Positions 22,263 through 34,273 of a stretch of 64,000 nucleotides of DNA are shown in pieces. The notes under the pieces are model-generated. The model searched no databases. It was given only the letters and a program-made list of their open reading frames with translations, and was not told the origin of the DNA. The position numbers were made by a program, and so were the translations under genes. How positions within the stretch are numbered: position 1 is the stretch's first letter; the number at the start of each line of letters is the position of its first letter. Location: positions 15,431,001 to 15,495,000 of the forward strand of contig NC_092316.1 in NCBI RefSeq assembly GCF_036785885.1, written 5' to 3'. This DNA comes from Coffea arabica. Taxonomy: Eukaryota > Streptophyta > Magnoliopsida > Gentianales > Rubiaceae.

Positions 22263-24273
22263 ATCTGCTAAAGGAATTGAGGTAGATAAGGCTAAGGTAG
22301 AAATGATCAAATGTTTACCTTACCCCGCAAGTGTGCGGGAAGTTCGCTCTTTTCTTGGCCATGCAGGGTTTTATAGGCGTTTCATCAAAGATTTTTCAAA
22401 GATATCCCATCCTCTATGCAAATTATTTCAAAAGGATGTGGTATTTCATTTTGATGATAATTGCAAGAGAGCATTTGACACGCTCAAGGGATCATTGACT
22501 TCAGCACCAGTGGTTCGACCACCAAACTGGAGTCTTCCTTTCGAGATAATGTGTGATGCCAGCAATTTTGTTGTTGGTGCAGTACTCGGCCAGAAAGAGG
22601 GCAGAGCTTCTTATGTCATTTATTATGCCTCGAGGACCCTGGATGGTGCCCAGTGCAATTATTCGATTACGGAAAAGGAGTTTTTAGCTATTATTTTTGC
22701 TTTAGAAAAATTCCGTTCTTATTTACTTGGCACTAAAGTCATTATTTATTCTGACCATGCAGCTTTGAAATATTTTCTCAAAAAGAAAGAGGCCAAACCA
22801 CGACTTATAATGTGGATTCTCCTACTCCAAGAATTTGATCTGGAAATTAAAGACAAAAGGGGTGCTGAAAATATGGTTGCTGATCACCTCAGTCGTTTGA
22901 TCAATAGTGAAGGACCTGCTCCCTTGAAGGATAATTTTCCAGATGAGCATCTTTTTGTAGTTCAAAAGACAATTCCCTGGTATGCTGATTTAGTGAATTA
23001 TCTTGTTACTAGAACGCTACCTAATTATTTGTCTAGAGCTCAAAAGGAAAAAATTAAAAGTGATGTTAAATATTATGTGTGGGATGAACCATACTTGTGG
23101 AAATATTGTTCTGACCAAATTATTCGCAGGTGTGTGTCTGAAGAAGAGGTTCCATCAATTTTATCTTTTTGTCATTTATATGCGTGTGGTGGACATTTTG
23201 GCCCTAAGCGAACTGCAAGAAAGGTTTTAGAGTGTGGTTTATTTTGGCCAACTTTGTTTAGTGATGCATACTTATTTTGTAAATCATGTGCAAATTGTCA
23301 AAAGACAGGTAATTTAAGCCATAGAGATCAAATGCCTCTTACTCCTATACTGGTTTGTGAAATTTTTGATATATAGGGTATAGATTTTATGGGTCCATTT
23401 CCTTCATCTTTTGGTAATATGTATATATTACTTGCAGTTGATTATGTCTCAAAGTGGATAGAGACTAAGGCAACTAGGACTGACAATGCTAAGGTTGTAG
23501 TTGATTTTATTAAATCTCATATTTTTGTCAGGTATGGCACGCCAAGAGCAATTATCAGTGACCGAGGGACACACTTCTGCAATCGAGTAATGGAAGCATT
23601 AATGAAGAAATATGGCGTCACTCACCGGGTTTCTACGTCCTATCATCCGCAGACTAGTGGTCAAGCAGAAATCTCCAATAAAGAAATCAAGTCGATACTT
23701 GAAAAGACGGTGAATCCCAATAGAAATGATTGGAGTTTGCGCTTAGATGATGCACTTTGGGTTTACCGTAGAGCTTTTAAGACCCCCATAGGTATGTCTC
23801 CTTACCGATTAATTTTTGGCAAACCTTGTCATCTACCTGTGGAATTGGAACATAGGGCATATTGGGCAGTTAAAAATTACAATATGCGGATGGATGAAGC
23901 TGGAGAACACAGGAAGTTGCAATTGCAAGAGTTGGAGGAAATCCGAAATGATGCATATGAGAGTTCTAGCATTTATAAGGAAAAGACAAAAGCATTTCAT
24001 GATAAAGTAATTTCAAGAAAAATTTTTTGTATAGGTCAAAAAGTACTTCTTTTTCACTCTAGACTTAAACTTTTTCCTGGTAAATTACGTTCTCGTTGGA
24101 TTGGACCTTTTATTGTGACTAATGTGTTTCCTCATGGTGCAGTAGAAATTCAAAGTCTTCACACTGACAAGATTTTTAAGGTCAATGGTCATCGTCTCAA
24201 ACCTTTTTATGAAGGATTTGAAGTTAATAATGTTGAGGAGGTGACCCTTGCAGTGCCTGAATACTCTGATTGA
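22263..24273 (+). pseudogene. element C RT end, RNase H and integrase (3' segment)
   Basis: After the ATCTG duplication the RT frame resumes exactly where element D interrupted it. RNase H follows, with CDAS (Asp at 22555), TEKE and SDHA (Asp at 22752) supplying the acidic residues. Integrase has an HHCC zinc region (about 23170-23300) and the core D (23383), D (23560) and E (23668), the last two separated by exactly 35 residues. A TAG at 23374-23376 stands where relatives have Trp in the [12 protein letters not shown] motif, a second TGG-to-TAG change. The frame then runs without interruption to TGA at 24271-24273. This part would integrate the element's cDNA. Confidence 0.92.
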
Positions 24274-25993
24274 AGCATTATTATGTCTAGCCAAAGACAT
24301 TAAAGAAAGGCGCTGCGTGGGAGGCAACCCAAGAATTATTATTTTTAGTAGTTTGATTGTGTTTGTTGATTTGTTAAAAGTGATTTACGTGATATAATTT
24401 CTTTGTGACAGGTAGGATCAAATTAAGCAGCAGCCGTTGGCCCTCGCCGAGATCAGCAGCGAACCTTCAACCATCAGCAGAATCTCCGAGCAGTCGGTCC
24501 TCGTACGGAGCAGAGCCAACAGATGGATCGACGTTTGTCCCGCATAGGTCAGAACCTGGTAGCTTATTTCGAGCACGTTCGTTTCCAACCTCCTTTCCCA
24601 CCAGAAACTTAGTATTTCTTCAGGGGAGTATTTCTTTCTTTCTACACTTTATTTTTATTTTTTCCTTGAGGACACGGCAATGTTTAGGTGTGGGGGGGAG
24701 ATCATGTTGGTTTTTAATTTCTAGTTTGGTTTTTTAAAAACAAAAAAAAATGAAAAAGAGAAAAAATTTTAAGTATTTTTGGTCAGTTTTTGAGTTAATT
24801 CGTCTAGTTTCTGATTTTTCAAGACTTTTTGAGATTCGTATTGATTCAGTCAAGATGCAAGTGTGAATGGTATTCTATTGCTAGTGCAAGTAATGTGTTT
24901 TCTTGACTATTGATTCAAATGAAGGGTGTTTAAAAATTTGACATATTTTCACTTTTTTTTTGTGAGCTTTTGGCCTAATGAGCATTACATTTATAATGGC
25001 TCTATTTGCTTTGAATGAGTGATATCACACATGGTTTGATATTCTAGAACTTGCTTTGTTATACATGTTGAGACCATACTTGAATTTGATGCAATAAAAT
25101 GACAAGGGCAATTAGGTTTAGCCCTTTTGACTTTCTAAATGCCTTCCCTGATTATGTTTACCCATAGTCAACCATGTTTGAGCCTCAATCTTTCTCTTTG
25201 TTTAATAGTCATAATTGTTACCGTAAACCTTTCGTTTGAACCTTCTCATTTGAACCTTGTGTTAAAGGAATACATTAATATTCTTGCATGAAATTTCAAG
25301 TGTGTTCCTAAAGTACGTTTATGGTTGGCAAGTGTGATAGTTATGTTGTGTATTTAAAAAAAAAAAGAGAGAGAAATGAAAAAAAAATACAAAAAAGAAG
25401 AAAAAATATTGAAAAAAAAAGAAAAAAATCGAAAGAAAAAAAAAGTTTCTTGTGATATGCACTTGTGTTGGTTTGTGATAGTTGGTCTAATGCCTAAATT
25501 GCGTTTGCACTTGCCAAGTTTAGTGAAGTTATTGGCGCACCTGGAAACCAACTATATATGTGAATGACAAAGGAGTTTGATTTCATGCAGAATATTATTG
25601 ATGTTTCCTTTGATATATGTACACCTAAAATTTTCCCTTTTATCCAACCCTTAACCCAAGCCCCATTACATCCTTATTAAAAGGTCCTTTGATTTTTGTA
25701 TCAAGTTCATTAAAGTGGTGGAGATTTGATATATTAGCAAGCATATGGTAAAATCATCCCATATTGTTGATTTGAGTGATATGAACATCCTTTTCATATT
25801 TTGAGTGGTTGAGTGTATACACTGCTATTCATGTGAGCTTTGTCAAGTTTTTAACATCCTAATTTTGGTGAAATTGTTGAGAAGATGTGACACTTGTGCA
25901 AGTTTATGGAGCTATTCAAGTATTTGTGATCTTGACTGTGATTTTTGGGTAGTGAATACTTGAGGGCAAGCATTGTCTTGGTGTGGGGGAATT
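24274..25993 (+). other. element C 3' non-coding region with two polypurine tracts
   Basis: About 1.7 kb between integrase and the 3' LTR. No env-like frame was found. A GC-rich block spans about 24415-24620. GTGTGGGGGGGAG at about 24689-24701 is a strong internal purine tract. A second, GTGTGGGGGAATT (25981-25993), abuts the 3' LTR and is the likely true plus-strand primer. A-rich low-complexity sequence fills 25350-25445. Confidence 0.7.
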
Positions 25994-27577
25994 TGTTAAT
26001 GCGCAAATTAGGCAGTTTATTTGTTAATATTTTTTCCTTTATTTTGACCAAATGTTGTGATAATTTGCTAGATTCTACTTATATTTGAATTTTCGTGTGA
26101 TTTCTAGGAACTTCAAGTCAATTGAGGCAGAAAAGGAGAAATTGAAGCCTAATTGAGGAAATTTCATTAAGAAAATCTTGATACAAGTTTCTTAGTTGAT
26201 ACTTGAAAACCGCTACATCAGGGATGATGGGGTGTAGAAATCATCCAGGAGTATTCATCTACAATGCCCTGTTTGGTTGATGATTGTTACTGCATGAAGT
26301 TAGTAAGCGTTTTGGACTTTTGCTTTTGGTCAGTTTACGGCAAAGAACAGTACAACTGATGCAGCAGGAAGTCCGCATCCCATTGAGCTTCAATTGCACA
26401 CGAGGCCCATTTTTGGAACAAAAAGAAAGAAACGCTAAAGAAGCCCAGGGAAGGCTAGGTCAAACAAGACCTCTAGTTCAACTGAAGAGGAAAAGAAAAA
26501 GAAAAAAAAGGGAGACTCTGAAAATCAACGGAGGCCATTCTGTTCCGTCCCCTTTTTCCTTCCTTTTCCCAATTTATTTTCCTTTTTCAATTAAGAACTC
26601 GAGTAGTACTTTTGGCTACAATTCAACTATGAGGAGTGGCTAATTTCTTCATCTAGTCAGAGGTTAAATCGAAACTTTGGTTCGACAAAACTGTGAGATT
26701 GAATTGATTTGCCTACGTTCTTTAATTTGCAAGTATTTTTATATTTTCCTGTTCACTTATGCATATGATTATTTCTTGCAATTAAATACTTGATCACTGT
26801 TTAATTGTGTGAATAATTAACAGCCATCTAAGAGTGCTTAATCCGTAATTGTTGGGTAATTTTAGTGCATGTGGCAAGTGACATGATTCAATTGTAGTAG
26901 AAACTTTTGAGTTGTTGTTGCGGAAATATATGATATAGCCTAAATAAATCGAGCGTGTGTGTTTGTTGGTTATAATTGGTGGCCAGTCTAATGATTAATG
27001 CTGTCAATAGGTTAAATCCTAAGAGCGTGTTTAGGACTGCTAAATTGGCTAGGGCAATAACTACAGAGCTTGTTGTGGTTATCGAATCAGGAAGGTCAAG
27101 CAGGTTGTCAGAGCTTGTTGACAACCATAACCAGTTTATTTGTAAATGAAAGATTTTATCTCTGCATCTGTGATCAGTGATTTGAACCATTAGTGGAGAT
27201 TATACCTTTGACTAGAGATTTTCTTTCCGTTAATTTACTTTATATTTATTGTTATTTATTTTTTCTGCGATTGTCTTATTTTTTATTTGAGCAATTAAAT
27301 TAGACAGTTCCATATCAATCTCCCCATTTTTATTTAATGTTACCTTCATTCAAAACAAATTCCCAAATCCCTGTGGATTCGACCCTGCTCACTGCTATAT
27401 TCGAATTGTATCTTTCACGTAATTAAGATACTTTGGTATATCGGATCAAGCAAACTCTGGCACCAGGGTGAAACTAGTAACCCATTGCACAGCCTAAGTC
27501 CCTGCTCCAGTACCATAGTGGATTTAATTCGTGACTTAAGAGTAGGAATTTTATTTTTGCTGGTTTGACACCCACCA
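25994..27577 (+). repeat. element C 3' LTR
   Basis: A 1584-bp copy of 11828-13411 with the same TG...CA ends and no net length change. GACTG follows. Confidence 0.95.
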
Positions 27578-28240
27578 GACTGACCCAAACGAGAAATTTA
27601 AAATGGGATTGACTCGAACCAGAAATTTAAACGGGACTGACCCGAACAAGAAATTTAAAACGGGACTGACCCGAAACTGGAAATTTAAAATTCCGGACAG
27701 ACCTGAAACAGGAAATTTAAAACCGGAACTGACCCGAAACAGGAAATTTTAAAATCGGGACTGACCCGAGATAGGAAATTTAAAATCGGGATTGACCTGA
27801 GATAGGAAATTTAAAATCGGGACTCACCCGAGACAGGAAATCTAAAATCGGGACTGACCCGAGACAGAAAATTTTAAATCGGGACTGATTCGATACATGA
27901 TATTTAAAATCGGGACTGACCCGAATAGGAAATTTAAAATCGGGACTGAACCGAAAAGGATATTTAAAATCGGTATTGACCTGAGACAGGAAATTTAAAA
28001 TCGGGACTGACCCGAGATAGGAAATTTAAAATCGGGACTGACCCGAGATAGGAAATTTAAAATCGGGACTGTCTCGAATAGAAAATTTAAAATCGGGACT
28101 GACTCGAAACAGAAAATTTAAAATCGGGACTGACCCGAACAAGAAATCTAAAATCGGGAATGATCCGAACAGAAAAATTAGAATCGGGACTGACCCATGT
28201 TTAGTGGCAATAAAGATGAGAATGCTCACTAGTGGGACTG
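27578..28240 (+). repeat. element A 31-bp tandem array (main part)
   Basis: About 20 imperfect copies of a 31-bp unit, typically GGGACTGACCCGAGATAGG followed by AAATTTAAAATC. The first copies are cut by element C, whose 5' flank (11755-11827) has the same unit. The array is not coding. Confidence 0.9.
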
Positions 28241-28589
28241 ACCCACGGCCAGTGGCAGTGCAAGTGAATTGCTTTGACAATAGGTCAGTGGGATTAAACC
28301 CGAGCCTGCCGTGATAAAACTTGATTTGATTTTTGATTTTTGATTTTTTTTAATTTTTTTTTGAATTTTTGAATTTTTTGAATTTTTTTGACTTTTTTTG
28401 ACTTTTTGAATTTTTTTATTTGATTTTTTTTTTGACTTTTTGATTTTGAGAAACTTTTCAAAAATAATTTGCCCCAATATGATGAATTGGTCAGTGGAAC
28501 CTGCCATGAAAATTAATCAGTGGGATTAAACCCGAGCCTGCCATGATAATCGGTCAATGGGATAACACTCGAACCTGTCTTGATTGCAC
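28241..28589 (+). repeat. spacer with T-rich tract between element A arrays
   Basis: Includes about 28320-28450, a T-rich run of GATTTTTGATTTTTT-like units, flanked by repeated AGTGGGATTAAACCCGAGCCTGCC segments (about 28289 and 28520). Confidence 0.7.
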
Positions 28590-29060
28590 AAAATTCAAGC
28601 CCAACGGGATGTTGGCGGCATAAAATCCAGGCCCAACGTGATCTTTGTGATGTTTGCGGCATAAAATCCAGGCCCAACGTGATCTTTGTGATGTTGGCGA
28701 CACGAAATCCAGGCCCAACGTGATGTTGGCGGCGCAAAATCTAGGCCCAACGTGATGTTTGTGATGTTGGTGGTACAAAATCCAAGTCCAACGTGATGTT
28801 GGCTGCACAAAGTCCAGGCCCAACGTGATCTTTGTGATGTTGGCGGCATAAAATCCAAACCCAACGTAACCTTTGTGATGTTGGCGATACGAAATCCAGG
28901 CCCAACATGATGTTGGCGGCGCAAAATCTAGGCCCAATGTGATGTTTGTGATGTTGGTGGCACAAAATCCAACTCCAACGTGATGTTGGCGGCACAGAGT
29001 CCAAGCCCAACGTGATGTTGGCGGCACAAAATCCAGGCCCAACGTGATCTGTGTGAATGG
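28590..29060 (+). repeat. element A second tandem array (41-bp and ~30-bp units)
   Basis: Repeated AAAATCCAGGCCCAACGTGAT with either TGTTGGCGGCA (about 30 bp) or TCTTTGTGATGTTGGCGGCAT (41 bp). About a dozen copies. Minus-strand open frames over it encode a repeating Trp-Ala-Trp-Ile-Leu-Cys-x-Gln-His-His motif and are repeat artefacts. Confidence 0.88.
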
Positions 29061-32000
29061 TCAGTGGGACAAGACTCATTCCCCAGTGTGGGCCCTTCTT
29101 CTTTCTTCTTCCTTTTCTTTTCCGGCATCGGCCTTCCACCTTAATTGATGTTTCTCCATCGTTTTGAGCCATGAATACCTGCACAGGGGGTTTACCAAAG
29201 TACAACATGCACTTAAATTGATGCACTTACTACTCATGAAAGGAGCAGCGTGATTGATTCGAAAGTATATCATTTGACTCTTGGACGAAATTCCCAGGTG
29301 TATTAAAATTTTTGCCCCAGTGTGGGCTTATTTTGGAAAATCTCACAATAAAAATTTGCCCCAATGTGGGCCCATTTTGCTAAATCTCTCAAATGAAAAT
29401 TTGCCCCAGTGGGGGCCCATTTAATTGCAAAGGATGACTCTCCATTTATTTAAACAAAGTACGAAACTATGTTTTCTAACAGAAAATTTCATGATGAATC
29501 TCTCGAAATAATACCAAATTACAGAAGATTTCTTCCTCATCTTAGCATCGATGTTTAGAGTAATGGGTTACCACTTCTTGTTAGCTCGTCTTTCACGACC
29601 AATCAAGTGATCTTATTTCTGATTTTGAGGTGGCTAAGGAAAATGAGAAGTCAAGATTTGTCTTGTTCTTGTATCTAAAATTGTATGTAATCCATTCAAT
29701 ATCACATCTTAGTGAAAGCAAAGAGTTTGTCATCCTTATTTCTTAAGAAAACTTAGTCAACATATAAGCTTTATAAACTTCTAACACATGGGTAGAAACG
29801 ATAGCTAAACATGTGAAAACTGGTGATACCCTTATGATCACAAATGATTGATAGATTTATTATGAGCATAAACCTCACTTTTGGTTATCATGAAGGATAA
29901 GTCAGCGATGGACTTTATGAACTTGAAATGTGGCTTGAAAACGATAGTTAAAGAATAAAACTTTCAAGGACATTGCACCGAAGATCGCATTTTTTCCAAA
30001 ATTGCCCCTATTTGAACTCAAAGATCTTAGATTTGGTGACTTTCATCATCACTTAACGGGGACTTCACCATCAAATCTTTTCCATTTCCTTTGCATTTAT
30101 TTTTGCTTTTTCCTTTTCTTTTAAAAGGTGCCCTGGCGGATTTTCAGATGATGAATACTGTCAACTTCACAGCTAATCAATTCAGAAATACATCTAAACA
30201 ATTTTCTGGCATTAGTATATGTGCATCACTTGCCAAATAGAAAATTTCTTGACAGAGACATTGCAAAGAACAGAAGTCAGGACTTTCGACTTTTGTAATG
30301 GGGTCAGGTGGGGTGCTTAGAAAAGTTAAAACTTGAAAGCAGATTTTTGAAAGTGGTTTAAATAATTTGAGATCGCATTATTGTATCAACCCTCCTTTTG
30401 GGGTTAAATCAAAACTTGCCCCAGTTTATTCTTAATTGAGGTTCTTTTCCTTTCTATTTCTTCTCTTTTTGATTGATTTTTCCTTCGGCCTTTTGCCATT
30501 CCTTTGAAATTTTTAAAATTTACCCCAGTTTATTTCTGAACTGAGGTTCTCTTTTCTCCTTTTTTTTTTTTACTTTTGTTGTTTTAGCACTTTTCACCTC
30601 TTGGGACTTTTCTTTCCTTTTCAACTCAAACTTGCCCCAGTGTGGGGTTTGCGATCCTCAAGGGTTGCTAAACGAAATAGCTTATTTTGAAAGTTCAAAA
30701 GGGATAACTAGGGATAGAATGTTTGACTGAAAAAGAAGAGGGCCTGACTTTTCATTCCGTTCCTTACATTAGTTCTGAAAGGAAACTTTCATTAATGCGA
30801 AATTTCTTGCATGTACCTGAATTAATTAACTGAGGATGACTCCCGTTCATCCATATCTGTAAAGCATAGGTGATTTGCCGGACACTCTTCTGTCTTTTCC
30901 CTTTCTCTCTTTTCTTCTTTTTTTCAAAATTGAACCCCAGGTGGAATCAAATTTCTCCAATTTGTGATTCCCTTTTTCCTTTAATTTTATCATTTTTACT
31001 TTTTCTCCTTTTGGAAAATTCTCCAATCTCCTTCCCCAATGTGGGGTGCGATCGTAAGTACTTTTAAAAAAAATCACCCATTTTAGCTCAAATGAGGATG
31101 CAAGGGATAAATAGTGTTTAAGTTGTAGAAACGATGGCCAAAATATCATTCTTACACCTCATGACAACCAAAGTAACGAAATGGTCATTGAAAATCCACT
31201 CCCTTTTTGATATCTAAGAATTTTCTAATGTAGGGTAGTGATCATTAAGGCTCTTATTTGAAACGAAATTATTCTTTCAAAGGCTAAAAATGGGAGAGCA
31301 AATGATAAAATCTGTATAAGTAGAGAAACGAACGCTTGAAGTATCATTCCAAATTTTCAAAACAAACAAGAATAATGCACATTTTTTGCTTTCACTTAGA
31401 TGTGAATTGAATATAATTAGACACAGTGGACATTTTACAAGCAAAGATTGCCCCAATTTGCAAAATATCAATCAATGTGACTGATTTTATTTTGGGGTTA
31501 AGTGAAGGAGAAAAGGTATCTCATTGGGCCTTTTGATTGACCTCTTTTAATTTTGAACACTCTTATTGTACAGCTCGGATCACCAATCTAGTGTGCGTAA
31601 AGATTTTAGAAAGCATACACTTGTGAATTTTCAGGCTAAAGGTTGAAAAAAATTTCAATTTGGTCTTATTTCTTAAAATTCATCATGAAATCTCCAATGA
31701 GCAAAAATAAGGAATGAAATGTACATGAATATACACAAAGCAATAATTGTCCAAAAACTTTATTACTGCAAAAGTTTAAAACAAAATTTCTCATTCAATT
31801 ATAATACAAATGAGAAGAGAAAAACTTCTAAAGAGCTCCACATATACACTTTTTGTCTCATTTCTTTTGGAACAAAAATGTATTAACAAGTCAAATATAC
31901 AGAATTTTTCTTTGGAAAACAATTATGAAATCTCTTAGAAGCTTTAGTCTAATGTTTCCAGATAGATCCTTCATGTTTTCATTGTAAGGCCTGCCTAAGA

Positions 32001-32239
32001 ATCAAGTAATACTTGTAATTTTCCAAATTTTATCAGACATAGAAAAATATTTTCACCTTATTAAAGCATTTTTATGAATGCAGGGAAGGGGGAAACAAAA
32101 GAAAAAATACCCTGAGTTGGTAAGTAAGACTATAAAATCGGTATGCATGTCCTATGGGAGAACCTTTTTATGCCAATGGTAGGCCTAGCATGAAAATGCA
32201 ATCCTCTAGGATAGGCACCATACAATACCTGATTAATCC
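29061..32239 (+). other. element A internal region, gene-free
   Basis: AT-rich sequence without recognised coding capacity. The motif GCCCCAGTGTGGGC recurs in variants at about 29084, 29313, 29359, 29403, 30636 and 31034, usually beside AAAATTT or TTTGAAA stretches, suggesting an old tandem structure of larger units. No polypurine tract or second LTR was identified. Confidence 0.5.
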
Positions 32240-32720
32240 GATCAACTGATTGAGTGAGAAATGATTTGAAAAAAAATTTGACTAGATTATCTTAAAAAGG
32301 GTAAAATGGTCAAATGCATTGAATGAAATTTGATTATTTATTCAAAATTGAACGGATAACCCTAAAAATGAATTAAACTAATCAAATGAATTGAATGAAA
32401 TCAATTGAGCAAACAGATCGAATGAAATGATGATTTATTCAAAATCGACCGAATTAGCCTAAAAATAGGTAAACTGGTCAAATGGATCGGACGAAATTGA
32501 TGATTTATTCAAAATCGATAAGATTGCCCTAAGAATGGGTAAACTAATCAAATTAATTGAATGAAATTGGTGATCTATTCAAAATCGACTAGATTGCCCT
32601 AAAATGGGTAAACTAGTCAAATAAATTCAAAATGAACAAATTGATAAAATGGATTGGATGAAATTGATGAATAAAATGGTCCAATTGATTGAATGGAATT
32701 GACAGCTTATTTAAAAATCA
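32240..32720 (+). repeat. third tandem array, ~66-bp units
   Basis: About six diverged copies built on TTATTCAAAATCGA, CCCTAAAAATGGGTAAACT and AGTCAAAT...GAATGAAATTGATGA. Probably still part of element A. Confidence 0.75.
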
Positions 32721-33730
32721 ATCTATCCACTGGTAGTTTCAATAATTTATTGCGACACATTAATCTATGAGCCTTCTAAAATCAAATTTTGGCCTCAATT
32801 TATTTATCGCCTCAATAGCGAGGAATTATTTGTGAATTTTTTCAAATTAATGTCCTTTACGCAAGGGATTTTTACCAATTAGGTTTAAAATGGTCAAAAA
32901 GTGATTATTAGATGCTCATATTCTAATGTGAAAAGATTGCTCGATTATCATGGAAATGATCGAATCCTACCTTACCTTGTGCATTACCCCTTTGGAAGGT
33001 ACAAGAAATATAAACGTGCAAGTCTCATTGGATTATATATCCGAGACACAAGGCGGTTTATTCCTAACACGGGATTCCCTAAATGGCATTCCCTTCTACG
33101 GTTTATGCATGATGTCAAAGCGAGTAAATATGAAATACACAAGTAAAACGTGACCTAAAGGAATCCCTTTTTGTATGTTGGGGTAAGCCTAAAATGAAGT
33201 ATATTCATGCTGCAAATGTGAAGCATTGAATTTAGACGTGTCACATCAAATAGGGTAGGCTCCTAGAGAGTACCTGTTTCGATGCTCAAAGACTAACACA
33301 TAATACTCCTATTACGCTGCACTTATTAATTACTATACACAAAATCATGAAGTAGTGATATCCCTCTAAGCAATCATCATACTGTACACCAACAACATCC
33401 ACAAGTAAGGTCCTTCCACTTTTTTGTCAAATGACATGCATAGTACTACATCATCCTAGGACTCAAAATTGTTTTATCTGACTGATTTGCGGTCGTTCAC
33501 TACTTCAGATCCCACAATCTTCCATTCTTCAAACTTGGGTTCACCTTTCTTCTTCTTTTAATAAACCCGATCACCAAAAATTTGTCCACGGCTCCACCAC
33601 TTCTTGGTTCTCCTTGCTGTGATTTTCCTTCAACAATGCGCACTTCCACAGCTTTTCGCAATGTCACGTTGGAGAGTGTTGGCCAATCTCCTCTTTTTCT
33701 CTGTTATTTCTCCCCTCGTAGCTTTTCGCA
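32721..33730. other. intergenic; probable right edge of element A not resolved
   Basis: No gene, RNA or repeat recognised. The 5' LTR of element A was looked for here and not found, so the element is truncated or rearranged on this side. Confidence 0.4.
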
Positions 33731-34110
33731 AACAATTGTGAATTTCAGCAACTGCTCTCGTTTGGTTTGGGAGGGAGTCTAAGTGCGACTCTTCATTTTC
33801 AACCTTTCGTTTTGGGTGGGAGGATGCTTACTAAAGGTGCTGACCTTCCGTAAGTTACCGTTACCCCAAATACGTCTATAAATTTTTTTTTTCACTTCTC
33901 ACTTACTTTTTTTTTCACTTCTCAGTTGTGAATTTCAGCAACTACTCTCGTTTGGTTTGGGAGGGAGTCTAAGTGCGACTCTTCATTTTCAACCTTTCGT
34001 TTTGGGCGGGAGGATGCTTACTAAAGGTGCTGAGCTTCCGTAAGTTACCGTTACCCCAAATACGTCTATAAGTTTTTTTTTTTTTTCACTTCTCACTTAC
34101 TAAAACGACG
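33731..34110. repeat. 190-bp tandem duplication
   Basis: The block beginning TTGTGAATTTCAGCAACT (about 33735) recurs 190 bp later (about 33925) with a handful of differences, through the GTTACCGTTACCCCAAATACG segment to a T-run and CACTTCTCACTTACT. Confidence 0.9.
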
Positions 34111-34117
34111 TCGTTTT
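34102..34117. other. 16-bp perfect palindrome with ACGT core
   Basis: AAAACGACGTCGTTTT is perfectly self-complementary and contains GACGTC, a bZIP-type core. The motif is also frequent in plant repetitive DNA, so a regulatory role is only a possibility. Confidence 0.5.
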
Positions 34118-34273
34118 GGGGTTGTTGAAAGCCTTTTGACGTGGTTCATTTCTTGCCTTTCGTTTCTGTTTGTGAGATGACCGCTTGGGAATGGTCAATC
34201 TGATGACCGTTCCCGCCCCAAATCCATACAGTGATATCTTACAAAATATTAAAGTTCAGGTACATTGCAGGGC

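Larger units (their letters stand above)
11828..27577 (+). mobile_element. element C: Athila/Tat-like Ty3/Gypsy retrotransposon, nearly complete
   Basis: A 15,750-bp span (about 10.35 kb without element D) bounded by GACTG duplications at 11823-11827 and 27578-27582. In order it holds a 5' LTR, tRNA-Asp-type primer site, gag, protease, RT (split by element D), RNase H, integrase, a 1.7-kb non-coding 3' region, polypurine tract and 3' LTR. Both LTRs are 1584 bp with about 38 differences by eye (about 2.4%), so the insertion is fairly recent. Two nonsense codons and element D make it non-autonomous. No env-like ORF was found. Confidence 0.93.

Noticed and set aside
24405..24737. Possible env-like frame in element C
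   Set aside because: No ATG, no signal peptide or membrane segment pattern, and only 110 codons; it is Ser/Arg-rich because of local GC content.
28513..29226. Overlapping minus-strand open frames with a repeating Trp/Cys/His pattern
   Set aside because: They are read through the 30/41-bp tandem array in several frames at once, so their openness follows from the repeat.
32901..33153. Overlapping 67-81-codon plus-strand frames
   Set aside because: Two frames are open together in the same DNA and neither matches a family.
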